Positions 1 to 8,292 of a stretch of 64,000 bases of DNA are shown here, in pieces. Numbering within the stretch: the first letter of the stretch is position 1; every line of letters begins with the position of its first letter. Position numbers and translations under genes: made by a program. The notes below the pieces were generated by a model that worked only from the letters and a program-made list of their open reading frames with translations, searched no databases and was not told where the DNA came from. This DNA comes from CADEGL01 sp050180485 (GTDB taxonomy: Bacteria > Pseudomonadota > Alphaproteobacteria > CADEGL01): the NCBI GenBank assembly GCA_050180485.1, contig JBFXED010000018.1:17832-81831 (forward strand), written 5' to 3'.

Positions 1-1174
1 CCAGGAATTTGTGCGCGGCGGCCAGCATGACCGAAGCGCCGACGGGAATCGCCCGCTCGTCCACCGCGAACTCCGGATGGTGCAGCGGATGCACCATGCC
101 GGCCTTCTCATTGCGGATGCCCAGGCGGAACATGCTGCCGGGCACGACTCGGACGTAATAGGCGAAATCCTCGCTACCCATGGACGGGCGGCGCATCTGC
201 GTCACGTTTTCGGTCCCCAACATGTCGGCGGCGGCGAGGCGCACCAGTTCGGTCAGGGGTTCGTCGTTCACCAGGACGGGTTCGCCCTCGAGGGTTTCGA
301 ACAAGGCCTCGGCGCCGTTGGCGCGCGCCACATTCTGGGCGATGGATTCAATCAGCCGCGCCACTTCGGCGCGCAGATTTTCGTCCAGCACGCGAAACGT
401 GCCTTCAATCACGGCGCTCTCGGCGATGATGTTCTTTGCCGTGCCTGCCTGCATCCGGCCGATGGTGACCACAACCGGCTCCAATGGATCGGTGCGGCGG
501 CTGCGCACCTTTTGCAGCTCGTTCACGATGGCACAGGCCGTCGCCAGCGCGTCGATGCCCAGATGCGGCCGTGCGGCATGGCTGGATTTGCCCTTCACGC
601 GGATGGTGAATTCCTGCCCGCCGGCCATGAGCGCGCCCACGCGCACACCGATCTGCCCGGCCGGGATGTCCGGATCGACATGAAGGGAAATGATGCCCTC
701 GACGCCTTTCATGTGCCCGGCTTTGACGATCTCGCGCGCACCCAGCGGTTCGGCCTCCTCGGCGGGCTGGAACACGCAGCGGACCGTGCCCGCAAAACTC
801 GCCCGTTCTTCCTGCAGGGCTAAGGCGACACCCAACAACACCGACGTGTGAACGTCGTGGCCGCAGGCGTGCATCACGCCATGCTTCTTGGAGTGGAAGG
901 GCAGGTCTGGTCGCCGCTCTTCGATTGGCAGGGCGTCCATGTCGGCGCGCAGGGCGAGGGTGCGGCCGTTGCCCTTGCCCCGGATAGTGGCGACGAGGCC
1001 GGTATTGAACACCGACTCGATCTCGGAAATGCCCGCGCTTTCCAGCGTGCGCCGGACAAGCGCTGAGGTTTCGCGCTCTTCATGGGACAGTTCCGGGTTC
1101 TCGTGAATCGCCCGGCGCGCCTTGATCATGGCCTCAGCCAAAGCAGGCGTGATGTTGCGGGGCAGATCGGACAT
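1..1174 (-). CDS. M20 family amidohydrolase (hippurate/IAA-amino-acid hydrolase type), partial
   Basis: Metal-dependent hydrolase that removes acyl groups from N-acyl amino acids. The frame opens with ATG at 1174 (MSDLPRNITPAL) and stays open to the left edge, where it reads PVGASVMLAAAHKFL, the usual C-terminal region of the family, so only a few residues are missing. Visible motifs are RRAIHENPELSHEE near residues 20-33, LRADMDALPI near 75-84 and MHACGHDVH at 101-109, whose Cys104 and His106 belong to the dimetal site. It lies 9 bases downstream of the last racemase-like gene and is probably the last or next-to-last gene of that operon. Beside a DoeA-like M24 protein it could act as an N-acetyl-diaminobutyrate deacetylase (DoeB2-like), but that is only contextual inference. 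Confidence 0.93.
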   Translation of the reverse strand, partial: MSDLPRNITPALAEAMIKARRAIHENPELSHEERETSALVRRTLESAGISEIESVFNTGLVATIRGKGNGRTLALRADMDALPIEERRPDLPFHSKKHGVMHACGHDVHTSVLLGVALALQEERASFAGTVRCVFQPAEEAEPLGAREIVKAGHMKGVEGIISLHVDPDIPAGQIGVRVGALMAGGQEFTIRVKGKSSHAARPHLGIDALATACAIVNELQKVRSRRTDPLEPVVVTIGRMQAGTAKNIIAESAVIEGTFRVLDENLRAEVARLIESIAQNVARANGAEALFETLEGEPVLVNDEPLTELVRLAAADMLGTENVTQMRRPSMGSEDFAYYVRVVPGSMFRLGIRNEKAGMVHPLHHPEFAVDERAIPVGASVMLAAAHKFL

Positions 1175-1183
1175 GCAACCCTT

Positions 1184-1897
1184 CTATTCGGCGGCGACGG
1201 ATCGGCGGGCTTGCGCGGGACCGGCGACGGCCTCGGCCAGGATGTCGGCCAGACTGACATAGTCGAAGACTGGCAGGCCCATCGCGGCGCGCACATGATC
1301 GGCCACGATGGGGAAGACAGCACATTCGAAGACGATGGCACGGACATCCGCGTGGACGTCCAGCACGCGCCGCGCGGCGGCCATCACGTCGCGCGCCAGC
1401 ATGGCATGGGTGATACCGGGCTGGGGCTTGCGCATCTCATCCCAGGATTCCGTGCCTTCGACGCCCGCCACGATCACGGGGCTGGTCTTGAGCGACCAGC
1501 CGGCGCCGTTGGCCAGGCCTTCGTTGAAACGCGTGGCGTCGAAGGTCAGCAGCGCAATCTTGCTGCCCGGCGGCAGCAGCCGTTCCACGAACGGCACCAG
1601 CAGCAGGCTGGAGGTTGCCACGGGAATCTTCACAGCCGCGCTGATCTCGGCCTGGAAATGGCTGGTGTAGCCGCAGGACGTGGCGACGGCGCGGCAGCCG
1701 TCGCGCTCCATCGCCCGCGCGCTGTCGATATAGGCGCCGAGGATTGCCTTGTCGCCGCCTGTCACCACGTCCACGCGCGCGCCCGGCACATGCCGATGCA
1801 TCACCGGATAGGGGAAAGTCGCGGGATTGTGGTAGGAGCCGGGCAGGCGAATCGGCCCCACGTCCAGCATCTGGATGCCGAGCGTGGGGCGCGTCAT
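1184..1897 (-). CDS. Asp/Glu/hydantoin racemase-like protein, paralog 3 of 3
   Basis: Cytosolic two-cysteine enzyme of the aspartate/glutamate racemase superfamily, 237 residues, which is normal length. The start at 1897 (MTRPTLGIQML) is chosen because it overlaps the stop of the upstream paralog by four bases (ATGA). An open frame continues farther upstream, but it only runs antisense through that paralog. The two cysteines expected to act as opposing acid and base are Cys75 in ATSCGYTSHFQ and Cys192 in FECAVFP. Sequence is clearly homologous to the next two genes (shared GAGWSL, SW-EM, FPIVAD), so the three arose by tandem duplication. Substrate unknown; racemase, maleate-isomerase-like or EutA-like roles are all possible. 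Confidence 0.92.
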   Translation of the reverse strand: MTRPTLGIQMLDVGPIRLPGSYHNPATFPYPVMHRHVPGARVDVVTGGDKAILGAYIDSARAMERDGCRAVATSCGYTSHFQAEISAAVKIPVATSSLLLVPFVERLLPPGSKIALLTFDATRFNEGLANGAGWSLKTSPVIVAGVEGTESWDEMRKPQPGITHAMLARDVMAAARRVLDVHADVRAIVFECAVFPIVADHVRAAMGLPVFDYVSLADILAEAVAGPAQARRSVAAE

Positions 1898-2613
1898 TCG
1901 GCCACGACCTTTGCGGCGGCGGGCATGCCGTCGGTTGACGCCATCAGAAGATCGCCCACGGTCAGGAAATCGACCACCGGCAGGCCCGTTCTCGCCCGTA
2001 CGTCGTCGGCGACGATGGGGAAGAAGGCACATTCCAGCAAGACCGCGCGAATATCCGCATGCTGAGCGCGCAGCCCGTCGAGCGCCGCCATCACGTCGCG
2101 TGCCAGCATCTCGCGCGTGAAGCCGGGCTCCGGCTTGAACATCTCCTGCCAGGATTCGCTTCCCTCGATGCCGGCGATGGCGACCTTGCTTGTCGTCAGC
2201 GACCAGCCGGCGCCCTGGCAGTGGGCTTCGGTCAGCCGCGATGCGTCGAAGGTGACGATGGCAATGCGTCCCTCGGGCGGGATCAGCCGCTCGAGCAGGG
2301 GCAACAGCGACAGGCTGGACATGGCGACCGGAACAGGCACGGCGCCGCTGACCTCGGCCTGGAACAGGCTGGTGAAACCGCAGGTGGTCGTGATCGCCCG
2401 GCAGCCTTCGGCCACCATGCGGCGGGCGCTTTCGATGTATGAGGTCAGGACGGCGCGGTCGCCGCCGGTCACGTTCTCGGTCCAGGCGCCCGGCACCGCC
2501 AGGTAGCGGACGAGGTAGGCGAACGAGGCGGGGTCGGCGATCGACCCCTTCATCGGCACCGGCTTGTGCTGGAGCCGCAGGATGGCGAGCGGGCCGGACG
2601 ACCGGGCCGCCAT
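1894..2613 (-). CDS. Asp/Glu/hydantoin racemase-like protein, paralog 2 of 3
   Basis: Middle member of the three-gene racemase-like stack, 239 residues. The catalytic-type cysteines are Cys78 (TTTCGFTSLFQ) and Cys195 (LLECAFFP), at the same positions as in paralog 1. Other shared blocks are VPGAWTENV near 40-48, IAGIEGSESW near 145-155 and FPIVADDVRARTGLP near 198-212. Start ATG at 2613 lies five bases after the stop of paralog 1, and its own stop overlaps the start of paralog 3, so translation is probably coupled through the trio. The C-terminus ends in a short Ala-rich tail with a terminal Glu, as in both siblings. Confidence 0.92.
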   Translation of the reverse strand: MAARSSGPLAILRLQHKPVPMKGSIADPASFAYLVRYLAVPGAWTENVTGGDRAVLTSYIESARRMVAEGCRAITTTCGFTSLFQAEVSGAVPVPVAMSSLSLLPLLERLIPPEGRIAIVTFDASRLTEAHCQGAGWSLTTSKVAIAGIEGSESWQEMFKPEPGFTREMLARDVMAALDGLRAQHADIRAVLLECAFFPIVADDVRARTGLPVVDFLTVGDLLMASTDGMPAAAKVVAE

Positions 2614-2618
2614 GAGGG

Positions 2619-3338
2619 CTACTCCGCCGCCGCGAGCGAAGCGCTAGCCCGCGCCGTCACCGACGCCATCAGGAACCGCTGCAGCGTCGAAAAGTCAACG
2701 GTCGGCAAGCCGATCTCGCGCCGTACCGTGTTGGCCACGATCGGGAAGGCCGAGCATTCCAGCACGATGGCCGCCACGTCCGGGTTCTCCGACAAAAGCT
2801 TGCGTGTCGTGGCCAGCACGTCTCGCTCCAGCATGGCGATGTTGAACTTCGGGTCGGGCTTGGCCATCTCGGTCCAGGATTCGCTGCCCTCGATGCCGGC
2901 GATCACGGCGGGCGTGTCCTTCATCGACCAGCCAGCACCGTTGAAATGCAGCTCGACCAACTGCTTCGCGTCGTAGGTCACGACGGCCAGCTTCTTCCCG
3001 GGTGGGATGATGCGGGCCATGAAGGGCACGAGCGACAGACTAGACAGCGCCACCGGAATCTTCACCGCCGCCGCCACGTCCTTCTGGAAACGCGCGGTGA
3101 AGCCGCAATTGGTAGAGATGGCGGCTACGCCCTCGCGTTCCAGTTGGCGCGCCGCTTCGATATAAGCTGTCACAACGCCGGGATCGGTGCCGACCACGTT
3201 CTTGGTCCATGCTCCCGGCACTTGCAGATAGCGCACGGGAAAATCGTAAGTCGCCGGATTGCTGATCGCGCCGGGCAGGCGGATCGGCGTGTTTTGCAAT
3301 TGCAGCATTCCCAGGGTAGGGCGGCTCGTGGCGTCCAT
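2619..3338 (-). CDS. Asp/Glu/hydantoin racemase-like protein, paralog 1 of 3
   Basis: First racemase-like gene of the stack in transcription order, 239 residues, no signal peptide. Cys78 in STNCGFTARFQ and Cys195 in LECSAFPI are the predicted pair of active-site thiols; the residues around each cysteine differ between the three paralogs (NCGF/TCGF/SCGY and CSAF/CAFF/CAVF), which suggests different substrate pockets rather than simple dosage. It follows the M24 gene by about 26 bases. In known ectoine-utilisation clusters a racemase-like protein (EutA) sits beside the M24 ectoine hydrolase, so the pairing is meaningful, but three copies are unusual. Confidence 0.92.
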   Translation of the reverse strand: MDATSRPTLGMLQLQNTPIRLPGAISNPATYDFPVRYLQVPGAWTKNVVGTDPGVVTAYIEAARQLEREGVAAISTNCGFTARFQKDVAAAVKIPVALSSLSLVPFMARIIPPGKKLAVVTYDAKQLVELHFNGAGWSMKDTPAVIAGIEGSESWTEMAKPDPKFNIAMLERDVLATTRKLLSENPDVAAIVLECSAFPIVANTVRREIGLPTVDFSTLQRFLMASVTARASASLAAAE

Positions 3339-3364
3339 GCGCGTTTCCTCCGATGATCCGGTGG

Positions 3365-4540
3365 CTAGGCGATGTGCATCTTGCGCGACGTCTTGGTCAG
3401 GACCTCGACCCCGGTCTTGGTCACGGCCCAGGTTTCGCTGAAGCCGATCGCACCCACGCCAGGAATGCCGATCATGGGCACCGTGTGGAACGTCATGCCG
3501 GCCTGCAACGGGCGCGGGTCATTGGGCTTCAGGTCCATAATGTGTCCTTCGCCCCAACCCGGCGGAAAGCCGATGCCGATGGAATAGCCGGTGCGGTGAA
3601 TCCAATACTTGCCCAGGCCCGCCTTCTCGACGATACGGCGGCCGGCGCGGTCGATATCGCCCGAAGTCACGCCCGGCTTGACCGCGGCCAGGAGCGCTTC
3701 GAGCGCCCCTTGGACCGCCTCGGCCGCCTTCTTCACGTCGGTCGAGGGTTTGCCGACGGAAACGGTGCGCATGATCGCGCCGCCATAGCGGTACCAGCAG
3801 CCGCCGATCTCCAGAAAGACCAAGTCCTTAGCCTTGATCTTGTTGCGCTCGAAGGTGGCGTGGCCAAGCGCCGAGCGCGGACCGGTGACGACATAGGGCT
3901 GCGAGCCGACATATTCGCTGCCCGCCGAGACCATGGCGTTGTAGATGGCGCCGGCCACCTCGTTCTCCGTGCGTCCGGCCTTGATGATCTTGTAGCCGGC
4001 CTCCAGTCCCTTCACCGCCGTGCCGGCGGCCTCACGGATATACTCGATCTCCTTCGGCGACTTGATCAGGCGGCATGATTCCACCACTCCGCCAGCGGGC
4101 ACGAAGGTAGCGTTCTTCAGCCGCGCGCGCAGGGAGTCCAGAATAGAAGCGGGCAGGAAGAAACCCTGGTCGTCGAAGCCAATGCGCGCCCGCGCGCCGC
4201 CCAGCCCTTCGATACAGGCGGCGGTTGCTTCGAAATAGCTTTCGGTATCGGCGACGGCATAGCCTTTCTTGATCCAAGACAGGCTTTGCACGTTGGTGAA
4301 TTCCAAGCGGCGCACGACGAACTGCGGTTCGCCGTTCTGCGGCACCACGAGTGCTTGGTAGACGTAATAGCCGGTCGTCCGGTAGCCGGTCAGGTAGTAG
4401 ATATTTTCCGGGCCCGTCACCAGCATCATATCGATGTCTTTCGCCCGCATCTTGGTGCGGACGTTCTTCAAGCGGGTTTTGAATTCTCCGATGCTGAACG
4501 GATACCCGAAGTTCTTACTTGCGGACGGCTTGTCGGCCAT
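3365..4540 (-). CDS. M24 family (creatinase / ectoine-hydrolase-like) protein
   Basis: 391 residues with the creatinase N-terminal domain (about 20-160) and the pita-bread M24 domain (about 165-385). True M24 aminopeptidases use two Asp, one His and two Glu to bind metals. Here the equivalent stretches read LEIGGCWYRYGGAIMRT at 243-259, HRTGYSIGIG at 315-324, FHTVPM at 351-356 and FSETWAVT at 367-374: the first Asp is Glu244, the second falls in a Gly-Gly-Ala segment, the metal His is Tyr319 and the first Glu is His352. The metal site is therefore lost, as in creatinase and the ectoine hydrolase DoeA, which cleave C-N bonds in small molecules without metal. That makes an amidino- or cyclic-amide hydrolase more likely than a peptidase. 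It lies upstream of three racemase-like genes. Confidence 0.93.
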   Translation of the reverse strand: MADKPSASKNFGYPFSIGEFKTRLKNVRTKMRAKDIDMMLVTGPENIYYLTGYRTTGYYVYQALVVPQNGEPQFVVRRLEFTNVQSLSWIKKGYAVADTESYFEATAACIEGLGGARARIGFDDQGFFLPASILDSLRARLKNATFVPAGGVVESCRLIKSPKEIEYIREAAGTAVKGLEAGYKIIKAGRTENEVAGAIYNAMVSAGSEYVGSQPYVVTGPRSALGHATFERNKIKAKDLVFLEIGGCWYRYGGAIMRTVSVGKPSTDVKKAAEAVQGALEALLAAVKPGVTSGDIDRAGRRIVEKAGLGKYWIHRTGYSIGIGFPPGWGEGHIMDLKPNDPRPLQAGMTFHTVPMIGIPGVGAIGFSETWAVTKTGVEVLTKTSRKMHIA

Positions 4541-4638
4541 TGAACTTTCCCCCTATTACGGTCAACCTATTCTAGAACAGCACCCCTGGCCGGCCAACGC
4601 CCGGAAAGTAGGGAAAATCGATAAAAATCGGCAAAAAA

Positions 4639-5568
4639 TCAGGCCTCCGGCGGCCCCGCGGGCTCGGGCACAGGCTTGTGCGCCGCGCGTGCCCGGACGG
4701 CCTCACGATGGGCGATGTAGAGAACCGCGGCGATGATGATGGCGGCGCCCACCGGGGTCCAAATGTCGGGTACCTCGGCGAACAGAAAATAGCTGGCCAG
4801 GGCAGCCAGCGGCAGTTGCAGATACTCCAGCGGCACGACCACCGAGGTTTCCGCGACCGTGAGCGCGCGCGAGACGGCGATGTGCCCGAGCGTCCCCGTT
4901 GAGGCCAATGCAATGACCAGAATCAGTGCCGTCCAGCTTGGCGTCTGCCAAACGAACAGCGTGGGAATCAAGGTGGCGGGCGTCAGCATGATGAACATGT
5001 AGCCGACGATCACGGTCGGGGATTCCGTGCGCGACATGACGCGCGACAGGATGATGGCGCTGGCCCAGGTCGCGGCATTGATCAGCACATAGATGGCGGC
5101 AGTGTCGAACACCGCGATCCCAGGCCGTATGATCACGAGCGCGCCGACGAAGCCGAAAAAGACGGCCGTCCAACGCCGAATGCCGACTTTCTCGCGTAGA
5201 AGCAGCGCGGCCAGCATGGTGGCGAAGAGCGGCGCGGTGAAGCCCAGCGACACGGCCTCGGCGATCGGCAGCAACTTGACCGCGTAGATCCACATCAGCA
5301 TTGAGACAAACATGACCGACGCGCGCATGAAATAAAGGCGCGGCCGCCCCATCTTCATGCCCTTGAAGCCAACCTTGGCGATAAAAGGAATGAACAGGAT
5401 CGCTGCGAAGAAGCAGCGCAGGAACAGAAGCTCGATAGGCGGCAGTTCCAGCGAGATAGGACGGATCAGGATGGTGTTGAGTGACCAGCAGACGGCCGCG
5501 CCGGCCATCCAGACGATACCTTCCAGCGGGGCGGGTAGGCCGGGCATCCAACGTTTCTGCCCGTTCAT
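4639..5568 (-). CDS. EamA/DMT family permease 1
   Basis: Ten-helix inner-membrane transporter of the drug/metabolite superfamily, built from two tandem EamA repeats (about residues 18-150 and 160-292). Family members usually export or exchange amino acids, nucleosides or other small metabolites. 309 residues. Repeat 1 carries LPPIELLFLRCFFAA near 42-56 and the EAVSLGFTAPLFATML segment typical of the fourth helix; repeat 2 carries ETSVVVPLEYLQLPLAAL. The cytoplasmic C-terminal tail is basic and Pro/Ala-rich. Start ATG at 5568 overlaps the upstream permease stop by four bases. It is the last permease of a six-gene chain, about 100 bases before the M24 gene. Substrate not predictable. Confidence 0.94.
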   Translation of the reverse strand: MNGQKRWMPGLPAPLEGIVWMAGAAVCWSLNTILIRPISLELPPIELLFLRCFFAAILFIPFIAKVGFKGMKMGRPRLYFMRASVMFVSMLMWIYAVKLLPIAEAVSLGFTAPLFATMLAALLLREKVGIRRWTAVFFGFVGALVIIRPGIAVFDTAAIYVLINAATWASAIILSRVMSRTESPTVIVGYMFIMLTPATLIPTLFVWQTPSWTALILVIALASTGTLGHIAVSRALTVAETSVVVPLEYLQLPLAALASYFLFAEVPDIWTPVGAAIIIAAVLYIAHREAVRARAAHKPVPEPAGPPEA

Positions 5569-6494
5569 GCGTCTCCCGCTCCGGCCGGTTCTGCCTTATG
5601 CGCCGCGCGGGACAGTTTGCCTTCGCGGTGGGCGATATAGAGGGCGGAACCGATGATGACGGCTGCGCCGGCCAGCGTCCACTTGTCCGGGATCTCGCCG
5701 AAGGCCAGGAACCCGATCAGTCCGCCGAAGACCAGCCTTGTGTAATCGAACGGCACCAGGACCGAGGCTTCGGCGGCTTGGAAGGCGCGGGTCATCGCGA
5801 CGTGGCCGATGGTCGATGCCAGGCTTAGCGCGAAAAGCACCATCAGCGTGTGCCAGCTCGGCGTATGCCACACAAACAGTGCCAGAACGAAGGAAGCCGG
5901 CGTCACCCACATGAACATGTGCGCCACGATGGTGGTCGGCGAATCGGTCCGCGTCAGGATGCGGATCACAATCGCGGCAATGCTCCAGATGGTGGCGTCG
6001 CCCAGCACCAGGATCAGCCAGAAGTTGAACTCCTGGAATCCTGGCCGGAGGATCACAATCGCGCCTGCGAAGCCGAAGGCCACGGCCGTCCACCGCCGGG
6101 CGCGGACCTGCTCGTGCAGAACCAGCGCGGCCAGGATGGTGATGAAAATGGGCGCCGTAAAATTAAGCGAGATGGCGTCGACCAGCGTGACGTGCGGGAT
6201 CGCCGAGAACCAGCACAGCATGGCGCCGAGGAAACAGGCCGCGCGCAGCAGGTGAAGCCTCAGCCGCGTGGTGCGCAGCGCGCCCAGCCCCTGCCGGAAG
6301 ATGAGGGGCGACAGGAGGATCAACCCGAACAGGTTGCGGAAGAACACGATCTCGAACGGGTGCACCTCTTCCGCCGCGGGTCGGATCAACGCCGTCATGA
6401 CGGAGAAGGAGCCCGATGCCAGCGTCATCCAGAGGGCGCCGCGCACGGGACCGGGCAGGGCGGCGCCGGCGCGCACCAGTGAAGCCACGCTCAT
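5565..6494 (-). CDS. EamA/DMT family permease 2
   Basis: 309 residues from ATG at 6494 (MSVASLVRAGAALPGPV). This start is preferred over a far-upstream one in the same frame because the extra 168 residues are Arg/His-rich antisense-type sequence lying over the neighbouring gene, whereas 6494 gives the ATGA overlap seen along the chain. Two EamA repeats: EEVHPFEIVFFRNLFGL near 41-57 opens repeat 1, and ASVLVPFDYTRLVFGGL marks the late helices of repeat 2. A basic tail (AHREGKLSRAAHKAEP) follows the last helix. Both ends overlap neighbouring permeases by four bases. Confidence 0.93.
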   Translation of the reverse strand: MSVASLVRAGAALPGPVRGALWMTLASGSFSVMTALIRPAAEEVHPFEIVFFRNLFGLILLSPLIFRQGLGALRTTRLRLHLLRAACFLGAMLCWFSAIPHVTLVDAISLNFTAPIFITILAALVLHEQVRARRWTAVAFGFAGAIVILRPGFQEFNFWLILVLGDATIWSIAAIVIRILTRTDSPTTIVAHMFMWVTPASFVLALFVWHTPSWHTLMVLFALSLASTIGHVAMTRAFQAAEASVLVPFDYTRLVFGGLIGFLAFGEIPDKWTLAGAAVIIGSALYIAHREGKLSRAAHKAEPAGAGDA

Positions 6495-7384
6495 GACGCG
6501 GCCGCCTTCTCGCGCGCCTGCGCGGCTTCGCGTTGGGCGATGTAGAACGCCGATCCGGTGATCAGCGCCGCGCCGATGAAGGTCTCGAGGTCGGGCACCT
6601 CGTGGAAGATGAAGAACCCGATCAGCGCGGCAAACAGAAGCTGGGTGTAGTCGAACGGCATGATCACCGACGCTTCGGCGCAGGTGAACGAGCGTGCGAG
6701 CGCGAAGTGGCCGAAGCTCGACATCACGGCGACGCCTGCGACCCAGATCAGCGATTCCATCGGCGGCGGCTGCCAGAAGATAAGGGCTGGAATCGCCGAC
6801 AAAGGCGTTACCCACAGGAACATATGGGCCACGATCGTGGCGGCGCTGTCGGTGCGGGCGACGCTGCGCATGATGATGGCGCTGAAGCTCCAGAAGCAGG
6901 CATTGGCCAGGATCAGGAGTTGAGGCCAATCCACGCTCGAAATGCCCGGCCGCAAGACGATGATGGCGCCCACGAAGCCGACGAACACTGCCGTCCAACG
7001 TCGGATGCGGACGCGTTCGCGCAGGATCACGGCCGCCAGGATCGTGATCAGGATCGGCGAGAAAAAGTAGAGGGTGATGGCGTCGACCAGCGGGATGTGG
7101 GGCAAGGCCCAGAACCAGGTGACCATGCCGCCGAAGAAGGACAGCGCGCGCAGGAGGTGGAGCTTGAGATGCGCGGTCCGCAGCACGCCGAAACCGCCGC
7201 TGTAGATAAAGGGCGCCATCATGGCCAGACCCATGATGTTGCGGAAGAACACGACCTGGAACGGGTGCAGCCCTTCCGACGCCGGACGGATCATGGCGGC
7301 CATGACGGCGAAGGCCGCAGCCGACGCGGTCATCCAGAAGGCCCCGCGCACGGGCGCCGAAAAGGTCATAGACACTCTCGTCAC
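6491..7384 (-). CDS. EamA/DMT family permease 3
   Basis: 297 residues if the GTG at 7384 is used, which overlaps the upstream stop as GTGA; an in-frame ATG at 7369 is a possible alternative. Characteristic blocks are GLHPFQVVFFRNIMGLAM in the second helix region, VDAITLYFFSPILITIL in the fourth, and SVIMPFDYTQLLFAALIGF in the second repeat. The aromatic YFF in helix four, where the neighbours have NFT or GFT, may reflect a different substrate pocket. The C-terminal tail is short (AQREAAQAREKAAAS). Confidence 0.93.
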   Translation of the reverse strand: MTRVSMTFSAPVRGAFWMTASAAAFAVMAAMIRPASEGLHPFQVVFFRNIMGLAMMAPFIYSGGFGVLRTAHLKLHLLRALSFFGGMVTWFWALPHIPLVDAITLYFFSPILITILAAVILRERVRIRRWTAVFVGFVGAIIVLRPGISSVDWPQLLILANACFWSFSAIIMRSVARTDSAATIVAHMFLWVTPLSAIPALIFWQPPPMESLIWVAGVAVMSSFGHFALARSFTCAEASVIMPFDYTQLLFAALIGFFIFHEVPDLETFIGAALITGSAFYIAQREAAQAREKAAAS

Positions 7385-8292
7385 GTCGGCGCCGTGTCCC
7401 TTCCGGCCCGCTCCGCCTCGACCCGCGCTTCGCGGTGTCCGACGTAGAGCGCGGCTGCCACGATGACTGCGGAACCGATCAGCGTCCAGTGGTCTGGCAG
7501 CTCGCCGTAGGCAAGAAACCCGATCAAGCCGAGAAGGGGCAGGCGGATGAATTCGATCGGCATGACGATCGAGGTGGGGGCGAGGGAAACCGCCTTCGTG
7601 GCGCAGAGATGCCCGCCCCAGCCGGCCAGACCCAGAAGGAGGATCCAGGGCGCGGAATGCCAGGTGGGGTCGGTCCAGTTGTCGAGTGCGGCAGGCAGGG
7701 AAACCGGCGTCAGCAGGATGAACATGTAGCTGACGATGGCGTTGGTGCTGTCCACCTTGTTCAGCACCTTGATCATAATGACGGCCGCCGCCCAGCCCAG
7801 GATGTTAAGCAGGATCAGCCCCATATTGGGGTCGATGGTCTGGAAGCCCGGACGCAGGACCAGCAAGGCGCCGGCGAAGCCGGTGGCGATGGCCAGCCAG
7901 CGGCGCCAACGTACCCGCTCGCCCAAGAACAGGGCCGCCATGCCGGTAGTGAAGAAGGGGATCGTGAAGCTGAGCGCGACGGCGTCGACCAAGGTGACCT
8001 TGTTGATCGCGTAGTACCAAGTCGACATCGAGAGGTAGACCAGCGAGGCATAGAGGATGTGAAGCGGCAGCCGCTTGCTCCGCATCGCGCCGATGCCGGA
8101 TCGGAGGATCCACGGCATCATCAAGGCCAGCCCGATCAGGTTGCGGAAGAACAGAACCTGCAGCGGGTGCATATCCGCGGAGGCCGGCCGGATCGAGGCC
8201 GTCATGGTCGAGAAACAGATGGCGGAAACGACCATCCAGAGCACACCACGCACCGGCGCCGGCAGACCGCCAGGTGCCGAGGATGCGTTCAC
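7381..8292 (-). CDS. EamA/DMT family permease 4
   Basis: 303 residues from GTG at 8292, overlapping the upstream stop by four bases. Repeat 1 has DMHPLQVLFFRNLIGLAL and VDAVALSFTIPFFTTGMAAL; repeat 2 has TSIVMPIEFIRLPLLGLIGF. The second-repeat signature with Glu-Phe (IEF) resembles permease 1 (LEY) and differs from the FDY/FDF of permeases 2, 3, 5 and 6, suggesting at least two sublineages inside the chain. It is followed directly by permease 3. Confidence 0.93.
   Translation of the reverse strand: MNASSAPGGLPAPVRGVLWMVVSAICFSTMTASIRPASADMHPLQVLFFRNLIGLALMMPWILRSGIGAMRSKRLPLHILYASLVYLSMSTWYYAINKVTLVDAVALSFTIPFFTTGMAALFLGERVRWRRWLAIATGFAGALLVLRPGFQTIDPNMGLILLNILGWAAAVIMIKVLNKVDSTNAIVSYMFILLTPVSLPAALDNWTDPTWHSAPWILLLGLAGWGGHLCATKAVSLAPTSIVMPIEFIRLPLLGLIGFLAYGELPDHWTLIGSAVIVAAALYVGHREARVEAERAGRDTAPT

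Noticed and set aside
5565..6998. Longer start for permease 2 adding 168 residues
   Set aside because: The extension overlaps permease 3 in another frame and lacks membrane character; the ATGA overlap start at 6494 fits all neighbours.
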